Positions 52,133 to 60,690 of a DNA stretch of 64,000 nt are shown here, piece by piece. Under the pieces are notes generated by a model that was given only the letters and a program-made list of their open reading frames with translations, made no database searches and had not been told where the DNA came from. The first letter of the stretch is position 1. Every line of letters begins with the position of its first letter. The translations under genes were made by a program, and so were the position numbers. The DNA is from Neobacillus dielmonensis (lineage in GTDB: Bacteria; Bacillota; Bacilli; Bacillales; Cytobacillaceae): contig NZ_HG942066.1 of NCBI RefSeq assembly GCF_000612665.1, positions 62,001 through 126,000 of the forward strand, written 5' to 3'.

Positions 52133-52270
52133 GTCTTGATTTTTTTGCAGCTCAGGGTATTGGTAATTCTTGTGATATTCGAAATCTTGATAAAATGATA
52201 AACTGAGAAAGGCTGCATTCCTATAAAATACACCTAGTTATTATTTAATGACTTTAGAAAGGCTGATCGT

Positions 52271-53041
52271 ATGTTTTTCGACTTGGATCCATCATTATTG
52301 ATTATCTTGCTCGTTTTTGGTTTCTTAGCAGCATTTATTGATTCCGTTGTAGGCGGCGGCGGCTTGATTGCACTGCCAGCATTATTATTTACGGGTTTGC
52401 CCCCGGCAGCAGCAGTGGCAACGAATAAATTGGCCGGGACAGTTGGTTCTTTAACAAGTACAGTCATGTTTTATCGGTCTGGGAAGATCGACTTTAAATC
52501 TATCTATAAATTATTTCCACTGACCTTTATTGGTTCGATGATTGGTGCCTGGACAGTCCACTTGATGAATCCGGAATTACTAAAGCCGCTTATGCTTGTG
52601 ATGCTGGCAGTGGTTGCTATTTATACGATTTTCAAGAAGGACTTGGGCACTATTGCAACTAAACGCGAATTATCATTCCGTCGTTATCTTATTTTTGTGG
52701 TCTTAATTTTTGCTATAGGTTTTTACGACGGATTTATTGGTCCTGGGACTGGTTCGTTTCTCATCTTTGCATTTTTAATGATTGGTTCAGACTTTTTAAA
52801 AGCAGCTGGAAATGCGAAGTTCTTAAACTTTGGAAGTAATATTGCAGCAATGTTGATGTTCATCGTTCTGGGTCAGGTCAATTATGCCTATGGGATCCCT
52901 ATGGGTATCGCCCAATTAGCTGGTGCCATTTGCGGCTCACGATTTGCTATTAAACGCGGAAGCAGCTACGTTCGCGCCTTATTTATCCTTGTCACCTTTT
53001 TATTGCTGGCCAAAAATGCCTATGATTATTTACAGCATTAA
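52271..53041 (+). CDS. TSUP family permease (TauE/SafE-like)
   Basis: A 256-residue membrane protein with eight spans and the family signature VVGGGGLIALPALLFTGLPP near residue 20, repeated in weaker form as DGFIGPGTGSFLIFAFLMIG in the second half. TSUP proteins export or import sulfite, sulfoacetate or other organosulfur anions. The ATG has GAAAGG upstream. No neighbouring sulfur gene is present, so the substrate is open. Confidence 0.92.
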   Translation: MFFDLDPSLLIILLVFGFLAAFIDSVVGGGGLIALPALLFTGLPPAAAVATNKLAGTVGSLTSTVMFYRSGKIDFKSIYKLFPLTFIGSMIGAWTVHLMNPELLKPLMLVMLAVVAIYTIFKKDLGTIATKRELSFRRYLIFVVLIFAIGFYDGFIGPGTGSFLIFAFLMIGSDFLKAAGNAKFLNFGSNIAAMLMFIVLGQVNYAYGIPMGIAQLAGAICGSRFAIKRGSSYVRALFILVTFLLLAKNAYDYLQH

Positions 53042-53166
53042 AAATTCTCTTGATAATTTTCTATCAATCTAAAGCACTACTTCTTTTTGCCTATGTTATA
53101 ATGCAGATATGGAAAAGTCTGTATTTGTTGTGATTGTGTTTTCTAAATATCAAGGCGGTGCTTTTT

Positions 53167-54048
53167 ATGTCAAAAAACTTGACAATCTTTAGAAAAAAGG
53201 GAAATAAACAATCGTTTATCGAGGCCTATGATGAGACACTAAAGCTTTGGCCGGTGCCATACGAAGAGCTTATGATTCCAACCTGTTTTGGGGATACACA
53301 TATAGTGGCAGCCGGACCTATGGATGCAGAACCACTGATTCTTCTTCATGGAATGACGTTTAGTGCTACAATGTGGTACCCGAATATTGAATCCCTTTGC
53401 ATGAAGTATCGGGTTTTTGCATTAGATACAATTGGAGATGTGGGAAAAGGAAAAGTCACAAAAATAATGAAAACCCGTCAAGATACAGTTGATTGGCTTA
53501 ACGATGTTCTTTACGGGCTAAAGATAACTTCTGCTCTGTTTGCTGGGCACTCAATGGGTGGTTGGCTGTCGATGAATTACGCCATTTTTGCACCAGAGAA
53601 GGTGAGAAAGCTTATTTTATTTGCTCCCGCTTCGGGAATCAGTAAAATAACTCCTAAGTTTTTTCTCAAAGTGTTTCCTGCCATTTTGTTTCCATCAGAA
53701 TCAAGAATTCAGAAAGAAATTCATTGGTTTGTCAGTCCGAGCTTTCAACCGGATGAAAAGGCGGAGAAAGTTTTCCGCCAATTTACCGTTTCCGGTACGA
53801 ACTGTGTGCCTTGCCAACAAGTGAAGCCCATTGTTTTCCCGGAACAAGAACTTCAAAATCTTTCGACTGAGACATTGCTTCTCGTTGGCGAAGATGAGGT
53901 CATTTATAATCCGGAAAAAATGCTAAAAAAAGCAGAACGACTGTTACCTAATGTAACAACAAAGATGATTCCGAAGGCTGGTCATGGCCTGACGATCGAA
54001 CAATATGAAAAAGTGAACGAGGCTGTTATGTCGTTTTTACTTCAATGA
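53167..54048 (+). CDS. Alpha/beta hydrolase
   Basis: A 293-residue enzyme with oxyanion-hole segment LILLHGMTFSATMWYPNIE, nucleophile elbow AGHSMGGWLSM (Ser in GHSMG), Asp in LLVGEDEVIYNPEK and His in AGHGLTIEQY. Homologues are Bacillus carboxylesterase-like hydrolases of unknown substrate. ATG 53167 is chosen with AAGGCGGTG upstream; the frame continues back to 53134 without a good site. The diguanylate cyclase gene starts 24 bases downstream. Confidence 0.9.
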   Translation: MSKNLTIFRKKGNKQSFIEAYDETLKLWPVPYEELMIPTCFGDTHIVAAGPMDAEPLILLHGMTFSATMWYPNIESLCMKYRVFALDTIGDVGKGKVTKIMKTRQDTVDWLNDVLYGLKITSALFAGHSMGGWLSMNYAIFAPEKVRKLILFAPASGISKITPKFFLKVFPAILFPSESRIQKEIHWFVSPSFQPDEKAEKVFRQFTVSGTNCVPCQQVKPIVFPEQELQNLSTETLLLVGEDEVIYNPEKMLKKAERLLPNVTTKMIPKAGHGLTIEQYEKVNEAVMSFLLQ

Positions 54049-54072
54049 TAGAGGAAATTGAGGCTGCAAAAA

Positions 54073-55314
54073 ATGAAATGGAGATTAGCATTTTCAATAC
54101 CACAGGTTTCCCGTGATAAGCAACTTCTTTTAAAAAAACATATATTTACTGAGAACCTAAAACGATGCAAGCTTTTTGCTAGTATCGTTATTTTATTTGA
54201 AATCATCCTTATTATGATGAATTTGTCATCCGATCATGGCAAACTTCTCATCAATACATATTTAATCTTATATTTCCTTTTGTTAGGTATGAGCATCTTA
54301 ATGCTTATCTATATCCACTGGTTTGAAAAAAAGTCGTCGTATACGGAGCGGCAATACAGGTGGTTTAACATTGGTATACTGAGTTTTGTCAATTTCTTTT
54401 TGGTATGGGGCGCTGCTGTAACATTGGTGGATCAAAAGAGTTATGGACATGTCATGGCTTTTGTTGTCAATTTTATGTGTGTTTCCATTCTTTTTCACGC
54501 TTCTAACCGGACAATCCTTATGATATATATTCCATCCATCCTGGTTTTACTTATTGGTTTACCTGTTTTTCAACATTCAGAAGCCATTTTACTGGGGCAT
54601 TATGTCAATCTGTCCGTCTTTATATTTTTTTGCTGGCTCGCTTCTAGGATGTTGTATATTAGTAATAGCACCAATTTTTTAAATGAATGGCTCTTAACTG
54701 AGACGAATGAGAATCTTGCAGCTAAGAATGCAGAAATCGAAAGAATAAATAGGGAACTCGCAGACGTAAACATACAATTAAAGAAAATGGCTGTATTGGA
54801 TGAGTTGACCAAAGTTCCAAACCGAAGAGGTTTCCAGCAATACATTCAAGAATGGCTGACCACTCATCAATCGCAACAAACTCTCACCATTATGATGCTG
54901 GATATTGATGCATTTAAATTGTTCAATGATCACTATGGTCATCTTGAAGGTGATAAAATTATTGAGTTGGTGGCACAAGCAATTCAAAACTGCATGGCAT
55001 CATCAGCAGGCATTACTGCCCGCTATGGCGGTGAAGAGTTTGTCATAGCCGTATTCGACACGGCTAATGAGGATGTCTATCGACTAGCTGAAAAAATCAG
55101 AGCAACCATTTTGGAAATGGGGATTCCCCACGAATTTTCTCCGGTTGCAAACAGGGTCACTGCGAGTATTGGCTATGCCTCAGGTGAGGTAAGCAACGAG
55201 GATGAAATTCAGGAGTTAGTAGAAATGGCGGACCGTGCCCTCTATAAATCCAAGTCCAAGGGTAGAAATCGCGTGGAAGGAATTAGTGAGGGCTTGGCTT
55301 CACAGAACTGTTAG
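54073..55314 (+). CDS. Diguanylate cyclase with six-span membrane sensor
   Basis: A 413-residue protein. About six membrane spans (residues 35-205) precede a coiled coil (LAAKNAEIERINRELADVN) and a GGDEF-type domain: DELTKVPNRRGFQQYI, LDIDAFKLFNDHYGHLEGD and the active motif RYGGEEFVIAVF. The RxxD inhibitory site upstream of GGEEF is not obvious. It makes cyclic di-GMP in response to an unknown membrane signal. ATG 54073 is preferred (GAGG at 54059-54063). Confidence 0.93.
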   Translation: MKWRLAFSIPQVSRDKQLLLKKHIFTENLKRCKLFASIVILFEIILIMMNLSSDHGKLLINTYLILYFLLLGMSILMLIYIHWFEKKSSYTERQYRWFNIGILSFVNFFLVWGAAVTLVDQKSYGHVMAFVVNFMCVSILFHASNRTILMIYIPSILVLLIGLPVFQHSEAILLGHYVNLSVFIFFCWLASRMLYISNSTNFLNEWLLTETNENLAAKNAEIERINRELADVNIQLKKMAVLDELTKVPNRRGFQQYIQEWLTTHQSQQTLTIMMLDIDAFKLFNDHYGHLEGDKIIELVAQAIQNCMASSAGITARYGGEEFVIAVFDTANEDVYRLAEKIRATILEMGIPHEFSPVANRVTASIGYASGEVSNEDEIQELVEMADRALYKSKSKGRNRVEGISEGLASQNC

Positions 55315-55405
55315 GATTTGAAAAGTTTTACGGCAAGATCGTTTAAGCTATCCCCAACAAAGATTCAACTTATTTTCATTTTTCTTAAAGGACGTGTGTC
55401 GCACC

Positions 55406-56626
55406 TTGGTTCAAACAGGAAATTCACTACTTAAGCAACCTTCCTTTGCAAAATATTGGATGGGACGGATTTTAACGTCAACTTCATTTCAAATGCTGTC
55501 CGTTGCAATCGGCTGGCAGATGTATGATATAACTCATGATGCATTTAGTCTTGGATTAGTTGGTCTCGCTCAGTTTATTCCGATGGTAATGCTGACATTG
55601 GTTGTCGGCCAGGCAGCCGACCATTTTGACCGCCGGAGAATTGTGTTTTTGTGCCAGCTAATAGAAGGTGCTGTGGCTGGACTATTGTTATATGGAAATT
55701 TTGCGGGCTGGATTGACCGCGAAAAAATCTTATTGGCTGCGGCAATTATCGGTGCATGTCGGGCATTCGAGGGCCCAACTTCCTCCGCTTTATTGCCGCA
55801 GCTTGTGTCAAAATCCATTCTGGCACAGGCCATATCATTAAGTACGATGGCAGGTCAGACCGCTCAAATCCTTGGGCCAACACTAGGTGGGGTTTTGTTT
55901 TCCTTTGGTCCTAACTTCGTTTACAGTACAGCAGCTGTTGCATTGTTTGCCTCGTCATTACTTACTTACCTCATACGGATTGAGCAGCCGCCTGTACGAA
56001 AAGCGGAGCCGATTAATTTACGGTCGATGCTTATGGGACTGGAATACGTTTATAAACATCCGGTAATCTTAGGTACCATTTCGCTTGACTTATTTGCTGT
56101 CTTATTGGGCGGGGCGACAGCCTTGTTACCAATCTTTGCACAGGATATTTTGCAGGTCGGTCCGTGGGGCTTGGGGTTAATGCGGACGGCACCAGCCGTA
56201 GGGGCCTTAATTGTCTCGATCTTTTTGGCTTATTTCCCACTTCAAAAAGCAGTTGGGCTTAAATTGTTTGGGGCTCTAGCCGTTTTTGGTGTGGCTACCA
56301 TGCTTTTTGCCGTATCTACGAATTTGATTGTTTCGTTGTTTGCACTGCTGCTCATTGGGGGTTCGGATGTCATTAGTGTAGTCATTCGCTCATCGCTGGT
56401 ACAGCTGCAGACACCTGATGAGATGAGGGGACGTGTGAATGCGGTCAATTCACTATTTATCGGGACCTCCAACCAGCTTGGTGAGTTTGAATCCGGAACA
56501 TTAGCCGGTTTTCTCGGTCCGGTGCCTGCTGCGTTTATCGGAGGAATTGGGACCGTTATTATTGCTGGACTATGGATGTACCTATTTCCCTCAATTAGAA
56601 AAATTAAATCATTATCAGAAACCTAG
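55406..56626 (+). CDS. MFS exporter, DHA3-type
   Basis: A 406-residue carrier with twelve spans, beginning LLKQPSFAKYWMGRILTSTS and carrying GQAADHFDRRRIVFLCQLIE. The pattern is that of macrolide- or siderophore-export relatives (EntS-like). The start is uncertain: TTG 55406 lies 13 bases behind AAAGGA (55387-55392), while GTG 55394 is only one base behind it. A bidirectional terminator follows. The exported compound is unknown. Confidence 0.88.
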   Translation: MVQTGNSLLKQPSFAKYWMGRILTSTSFQMLSVAIGWQMYDITHDAFSLGLVGLAQFIPMVMLTLVVGQAADHFDRRRIVFLCQLIEGAVAGLLLYGNFAGWIDREKILLAAAIIGACRAFEGPTSSALLPQLVSKSILAQAISLSTMAGQTAQILGPTLGGVLFSFGPNFVYSTAAVALFASSLLTYLIRIEQPPVRKAEPINLRSMLMGLEYVYKHPVILGTISLDLFAVLLGGATALLPIFAQDILQVGPWGLGLMRTAPAVGALIVSIFLAYFPLQKAVGLKLFGALAVFGVATMLFAVSTNLIVSLFALLLIGGSDVISVVIRSSLVQLQTPDEMRGRVNAVNSLFIGTSNQLGEFESGTLAGFLGPVPAAFIGGIGTVIIAGLWMYLFPSIRKIKSLSET

Positions 56627-56640
56627 TTTTCGATAAAATA

Positions 56641-56670
56641 AGACGATTCGGATGCCCGAATCGTCTTTTA
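56641..56670. terminator. Bidirectional terminator between the MFS and DoxX genes
   Basis: AGACGATTCGG (56641-56651) pairs perfectly with CCGAATCGTCT (56656-56666), followed by T. Confidence 0.9.
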
Positions 56671-56678
56671 ATTTATGG

Positions 56679-57194
56679 TTATGCAGTTACCTTTGGTTTC
56701 TTTGCACCAGCATTCTTGTTGGTGAATTTACTGATGAATGGAATGACCCAGCGGTCTAAACCAATTCTTCCTGCATTGTAGCCTGCTGTTAAGATGATGA
56801 AGCCTAAGAAAATGTCTCTAGGGTTGTGAGAGACGGTTCCTGCTAAGAAGAACGCGAAGTTCATGAATAATCCGAAGAACATGGCAGCTGTTGTTAAGCA
56901 GCCTAGCAGTAATCCTAGACCAATTAATGTTTCGCCCCAAGGGACGATCGTGTTGAATACGTGGACGTTTGGCAACGCAACCCCTTTTAAGAAGCTGACA
57001 TACCAGCCAAATACTACATCGCCTTCAGGCCCTTTTACAGGATTAGCGATGGCTCCTTTTAAGAAGCCAGAAGCATCGAAACCGCCAGTTAATTTGCCAA
57101 GTCCAGCTGTGAACCAAGAATAACCAAGATATAAACGTAAAATCGTAAGGATGATAGCAGCGTATTTGTTTTCTCTTAAAAATTTATTAAACAT
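56679..57194 (-). CDS. DoxX family membrane protein, copy 1
   Basis: A 171-residue protein with four spans and the DoxX pattern: LRLYLGYSWFTAGLGKLTGG, WGETLIGLGLLLGCLTTAAM, FGLFMNFAFFLAGTVSHNPR. DoxX proteins are linked to quinone or sulfur redox chemistry and to resistance to electrophiles. It is about 93 percent identical by my count (some 11 differences) to the gene at 59972-60487, with changes mostly in the last 24 residues. AAGGGG precedes the ATG. A conserved dyad at 57288-57327 lies upstream. Confidence 0.92.
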   Translation of the reverse strand: MFNKFLRENKYAAIILTILRLYLGYSWFTAGLGKLTGGFDASGFLKGAIANPVKGPEGDVVFGWYVSFLKGVALPNVHVFNTIVPWGETLIGLGLLLGCLTTAAMFFGLFMNFAFFLAGTVSHNPRDIFLGFIILTAGYNAGRIGLDRWVIPFISKFTNKNAGAKKPKVTA

Positions 57195-57287
57195 AAGTTT
57201 TGCACCCCTTAATTTCTTTTGTTTTTCTTTTTCTTTACACTATTAATATATAAGATTTAACTATAAAAAACATGGCAATAGTGATAA

Positions 57288-57327
57288 GTTCAAAGTTTGT
57301 TCGAAATGTTATGGCAAACTGTTGAAC
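57288..57327. promoter_or_regulatory. Dyad upstream of DoxX copy 1
   Basis: GTTCAAAGTTTG (57288-57299) and CAAACTGTTGAAC (57315-57327) form an inverted repeat that is kept in the second DoxX promoter. It is a candidate operator upstream of the promoter region. Confidence 0.6.
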
Positions 57328-57398
57328 AAGAAGGAGTCTGGGTGCGCTTAATTGGGGGAAAGCGGCTTTAAAGGTGCCATTTCATTGGGCAATCTAGG

Positions 57399-57480
57399 GA
57401 TATCTACAAATTTGATCGAGGTATCTACAAATTTTCCCGGATATCTACAAAATTCAAAAAGATATCAACAAATTGCCCAA
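57399..57480. repeat. Four imperfect direct repeats of GATATCTACAAATT
   Basis: Units start at 57399, 57421, 57440 and 57461 (GATATCTACAAATTTG, GTATCTACAAATTTT, GATATCTACAAAATTC, GATATCAACAAATTG). The period is 19-22 bases. A GGGGGACAGGCCCCC palindrome lies just downstream (about 57522-57536). The stretch has a 71-codon frame that I regard as accidental. Confidence 0.7.
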
Positions 57481-57605
57481 GATTGTCTGCCAAGGCGTCG
57501 CAATAGCGCGTTAAAGCGCCGGGGGACAGGCCCCCTAGAAGGAAAATTCCCCCTTTATATGGAATAGATAGAGGCTGAAATTTATAAATTGATAGGAGCA
57601 AGCAA

Positions 57606-58235
57606 ATGGTGCAGAATATGGATACAGTTAGTACGGAAGAGGAATTACGGTCCATTGTTGGATATTCTAGTGAATTAGTAAAAAACAAGGTAATTGACCA
57701 TTTAGATCATCATTGCACAGATTTTATTTCCAAATCGCCATTTTTGGTTCTTTCTACATCTGATGAATTTGGAAATTGCGATGTTTCGCCAAGAGGGGAT
57801 CACGTGGGTTTTGTCCAAGTATTGAATGAGAAACAATTAATCATTCCGGACCGGCCAGGGAACAAGAGAATCGATACAATGAGGAATATCTTGTCAAACC
57901 CGCGGGTCGGTCTGCTCTTTTTTATCCCAGGTTTAGGGGAGACTTTGCGAGTAAATGGAAAGGCTGTAATAGTGAAAGAAGAGAAATTGCTTGAAAATAT
58001 GGCTGTTAAAGGGAAAAAGCCTCAGCTTGCGATTGGCGTGGAAGTGGAGGAGTGTTTTATTCATTGTGCAAAAGCTTTTAGACGGTCAGGGCTTTGGGAA
58101 CCGCAGACCTGGGCAGATAAAGGGGAACTTCCTTCACCTTCCAAGATTCTATTCGATCACGCCAAACTGCCTGGGAGCAGTGTCGAATCGATTCAAAAAG
58201 GCCTAGAGGAGAGTTATTCAAAACGCCTTTATTAA
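57606..58235 (+). CDS. PPOX-type FMN flavoprotein (MSMEG_1061-like)
   Basis: A 209-residue protein of the pyridoxamine 5'-phosphate oxidase-like fold. The body has SPFLVLSTSDEFGNCDVSPR, where SPRGD is the FMN-phosphate contact, IPDRPGNKRIDTMRNILSNP and VGLLFFIPGLGETLRVNGKA. The C-terminal ECFIHCAKAFRRSGLWEPQT is typical of this subgroup. It probably reduces or oxidises a small molecule with FMN or F420. AGGAG precedes the ATG. It lies between the two DoxX copies on the other strand. Confidence 0.9.
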   Translation: MVQNMDTVSTEEELRSIVGYSSELVKNKVIDHLDHHCTDFISKSPFLVLSTSDEFGNCDVSPRGDHVGFVQVLNEKQLIIPDRPGNKRIDTMRNILSNPRVGLLFFIPGLGETLRVNGKAVIVKEEKLLENMAVKGKKPQLAIGVEVEECFIHCAKAFRRSGLWEPQTWADKGELPSPSKILFDHAKLPGSSVESIQKGLEESYSKRLY

Positions 58236-58375
58236 TGTCCCAGTCCCAATGTGGGTAAGAAGCATGAAAAATTGTTTTCCTGAATTGAAAGGTATACAAT
58301 CAAATAGTTCCCACTAGCAGAAATTTTCGATTAACTATGCTAGTATAATGTTGAATAAACTATTGGAGGTAAAAT

Positions 58376-59620
58376 ATGGTACTCCCTAATTTTAATGAAA
58401 ACTTACAAAAATATGCTCGCCTATTAGTAGCAAAAGGAATCAATGTTCAAGCAGGTGATTGGGTAAAAATGACCATTACGGTTGACCAAGCACCACTCGC
58501 CCGCTTAATTACGAAAGAAGCCTATGCATTGGGTGCTGAAAAAGTAATCGTGAAATGGTCTGACGACGAAATCACCAAACTAAATTACATAAACCAGTCT
58601 GTAGAAGTGCTGACAGACATTCCAGAATACGAAATCCAAGAATCAGAAGACCATGTCTTAAATCACCGCGTAAGCCGTTTATCAATTCTATCTAGTGACC
58701 CAGGCCTGCTGAATGAAGTTGATCCTGCCAAAATTGCGGCTTATCAAAATGTGGCCGGGAAAGCATTCAAGGCGCAGCGTGTTGCGACACAAAATGATGA
58801 TTTGAAATGGACCGTCGCTGCTGCAGCAGGAGCCGGCTGGGCTGCAAAGGTATTCCCAGATTTGGCTACTACAGAAGAACAAGTCGATGCCCTATGGGAT
58901 CAAATTTTCAAAACCTGCCGCGTTTACGAAGAAGATCCAGTTGCCGCATGGGATCAACACAAAGCAACATTAAATGAAAAAGCAGCAAAACTAAATGAAG
59001 TTCAATTTGATGCCCTGCATTACACAGCACCTGGAACGGATTTAACCTTGGGCTTGCCAAAGAATCATATTTGGATGAGCGCGGAAAGCAAGAATCCAAA
59101 AGGGGAAGAGTTTGTCGCCAACATGCCGACAGAGGAAGTTTATACTGCTCCTGATACCCGCCGCATGGATGGCGTGGTCCGCAGCACCAAACCGCTCAGC
59201 TATGCAGGTACATTAATTGAAGGCATTGAAGTGCATTTTGAAGATGGAAAGATAGTTGACATCTCTGCTGAAAAAGGAGACGAAACCATCAAAAAACTTG
59301 TTTTTGACAACGAAGGAGGAACTGGTTTAGGGGAAGTAGCACTAGTCCCAGATCCATCGCCAATTTCACAATCTGGCGTCATCTTCCTAAATACGCTGTT
59401 TGATGAAAATGCCTCCAACCACTTAGCAATTGGTGCAGCTTACCCTACTACCATTCAAGGTGGCACCAAAATGAGCGAAGAAGAATTACTTAAAAATGGC
59501 ATGAATACATCTACAGTCCACGTCGACTTCATGATTGGTTCAGCCCAAATGAATATTGACGGTATCAAACAAGACGGCACCATAATTCCAGTCTTTCGCA
59601 ATGGGGATTGGGCAATATAA
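58376..59620 (+). CDS. ampS: M29 family aminopeptidase
   Basis: A 414-residue metallopeptidase with the thermophilic aminopeptidase features: NLQKYARLLVAKGINVQAGD at the start, a middle segment with LNEVQFDALHYTAPGTDLTL, Glu ligands in FVANMPTEEVYTAPD, and late His and Asp ligands in ASNHLAIGAAYPT and VHVDFMIGSAQM. It removes N-terminal residues from peptides using two metal ions. TTGGAGG precedes the ATG. A dispersed hairpin repeat follows and may end transcription. Confidence 0.93.
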   Translation: MVLPNFNENLQKYARLLVAKGINVQAGDWVKMTITVDQAPLARLITKEAYALGAEKVIVKWSDDEITKLNYINQSVEVLTDIPEYEIQESEDHVLNHRVSRLSILSSDPGLLNEVDPAKIAAYQNVAGKAFKAQRVATQNDDLKWTVAAAAGAGWAAKVFPDLATTEEQVDALWDQIFKTCRVYEEDPVAAWDQHKATLNEKAAKLNEVQFDALHYTAPGTDLTLGLPKNHIWMSAESKNPKGEEFVANMPTEEVYTAPDTRRMDGVVRSTKPLSYAGTLIEGIEVHFEDGKIVDISAEKGDETIKKLVFDNEGGTGLGEVALVPDPSPISQSGVIFLNTLFDENASNHLAIGAAYPTTIQGGTKMSEEELLKNGMNTSTVHVDFMIGSAQMNIDGIKQDGTIIPVFRNGDWAI

Positions 59621-59626
59621 ATGAGA

Positions 59627-59674
59627 CAAGGGGACGGTTCTTCTGCTTCAAAAGCTGAAGAACCGCCCCCTTTT
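59627..59674. repeat. GGGGACGGTTCT-type dispersed hairpin, copy B
   Basis: AAGGGGACGGTTCTTC pairs with GAAGAACCGCCCCCTTT around a short centre. It is the partner of the hairpin at 44731-44778 and again lies just behind a stop codon. Confidence 0.8.
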
Positions 59675-59684
59675 GCTACTATAA

Positions 59685-59864
59685 CTAATCGTTATCTTCC
59701 CACTTTGTAAATAAACTGCTGCTATTACTGTTATTGCAGCTGGTACAAAGTTGATGCTCAGCAGTGAAAAAGTCACTTCCAGAAAAAGCATGATATCCTT
59801 TTCCGCGGCAAACTGGGCATTTATTTTTTGCTTTGGCAGTTGAATTACGATTGAAAAACCCCAT
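59685..59864 (-). CDS. Small zinc-ribbon protein
   Basis: A 59-residue protein with two Cys pairs, CPVCRGKGYHAF and LCTSCNNS, 28 residues apart. CPVCRGKG is like the CxxCxGxG units of DnaJ zinc domains. ATG 59864 is chosen with GAGGTG upstream; a GTG three codons earlier overlaps that site. Function unknown; zinc binding is expected. Confidence 0.7.
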   Translation of the reverse strand: MGFFNRNSTAKAKNKCPVCRGKGYHAFSGSDFFTAEHQLCTSCNNSNSSSLFTKWEDND

Positions 59865-59931
59865 GAAAATCACCTCGTTACTAACTAATATGGAGCGTAA
59901 AGGTGCAATTATTCAGAGTACCAAAACAAAA

Positions 59932-59957
59932 AGACGATTCGAAACTTCGAACCGTCT
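59932..59957 (-). terminator. Terminator of DoxX copy 2
   Basis: AGACGATTCGAA (59932-59943) pairs with TTCGAACCGTCT (59946-59957) with one mismatch; the minus strand continues into T-rich sequence. Confidence 0.8.
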
Positions 59958-59971
59958 TCGAAATGCTGTCT

Positions 59972-60487
59972 TTAAGCAGTTGCTTTAGATTTCTCTTGTG
60001 CTGCATTTTTGCCTGCAAATTTTCTGATGAATGGTACCACCCAACGGTCTAAACCAATTCTTCCTGCATTGTAGCCTGCAGTTAAGATAATGAAGCCTAA
60101 GAAAATGTCTCTAGGGTTGTGAGATACCGTTCCTGCTAAGAAGAACGCGAAGTTCATGAATAATCCGAAGAACATGGCAGCTGTTGTTAAGCAGCCTAGC
60201 AGCAATCCTAAACCAATTAATGTTTCGCCCCAAGGAACAATCGTGTTAAACACATGGACATTTGGCAACGCAATCCCTTTTAAGAAGCTGACATACCAGC
60301 CAAATACTACATCGCCTTCAGGCCCTTTTACTGGGTTGGCAATTGCCCCTTTCAAGAAGCCGGAAGCATCGAATCCTCCTGTTAATTTACCAAGTCCAGC
60401 TGTGAACCAAGAATAACCAAGATATAAACGTAAAGCCGTAAGAATGATAGCAGCGTATTTGTTTTCTCTTAAAAATTTGTTAAACAT
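59972..60487 (-). CDS. DoxX family membrane protein, copy 2
   Basis: The second 171-residue DoxX protein. It is identical to copy 1 over nearly all of residues 1-147 and differs mainly after RWV (RKFAGKNAAQEKSKATA here). Four spans and the same GWYVSFLKG and FLAGTVSHNPRDIFL segments are present. Its upstream region, including the GTTCAAAGTTTG dyad, is also copied, so the duplication covers promoter and gene. Both copies have the same orientation with three genes between them. AAGGGG precedes the ATG. Confidence 0.92.
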   Translation of the reverse strand: MFNKFLRENKYAAIILTALRLYLGYSWFTAGLGKLTGGFDASGFLKGAIANPVKGPEGDVVFGWYVSFLKGIALPNVHVFNTIVPWGETLIGLGLLLGCLTTAAMFFGLFMNFAFFLAGTVSHNPRDIFLGFIILTAGYNAGRIGLDRWVVPFIRKFAGKNAAQEKSKATA

Positions 60488-60576
60488 AAGCCTTGCACCC
60501 CTTAACTTTTCTTTTGTTTTTCTTTACACCATTAATATATAAAATTTGACGGTAAAAAACATGGCAATAGTGATAT

Positions 60577-60616
60577 GTTCAAAGTTTGTTCGAAATGTTA
60601 TGTCAAACTTTTGAAC
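60577..60616. promoter_or_regulatory. Dyad upstream of DoxX copy 2
   Basis: GTTCAAAGTTTG (60577-60588) and CAAACTTTTGAAC (60604-60616) form the same inverted repeat as at copy 1, at the same distance from the start codon within a few bases. Confidence 0.6.
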
Positions 60617-60658
60617 ATCGGGGTAGAAACGGAAATTATGGAGGACATCTCCTAAAAA

Positions 60659-60684
60659 GCGCCACAACATAAACATTGTGACGC
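60659..60684 (-). terminator. Terminator of the GH27 gene
   Basis: GCGCCACAA (60659-60667) pairs with TTGTGACGC (60676-60684) with one mismatch; the minus strand then has a T-run. Confidence 0.75.
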
Positions 60685-60690
60685 CCGAAA

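Noticed and set aside
57399-57480. CRISPR array
   Set aside because: Units are imperfect, 19-22 bases apart with no spacers, and no cas gene is present.
57352-57567. 71-codon frame over the tandem repeats
   Set aside because: Its sequence is the translation of the repeats and of a GC-rich palindrome; no supported start.
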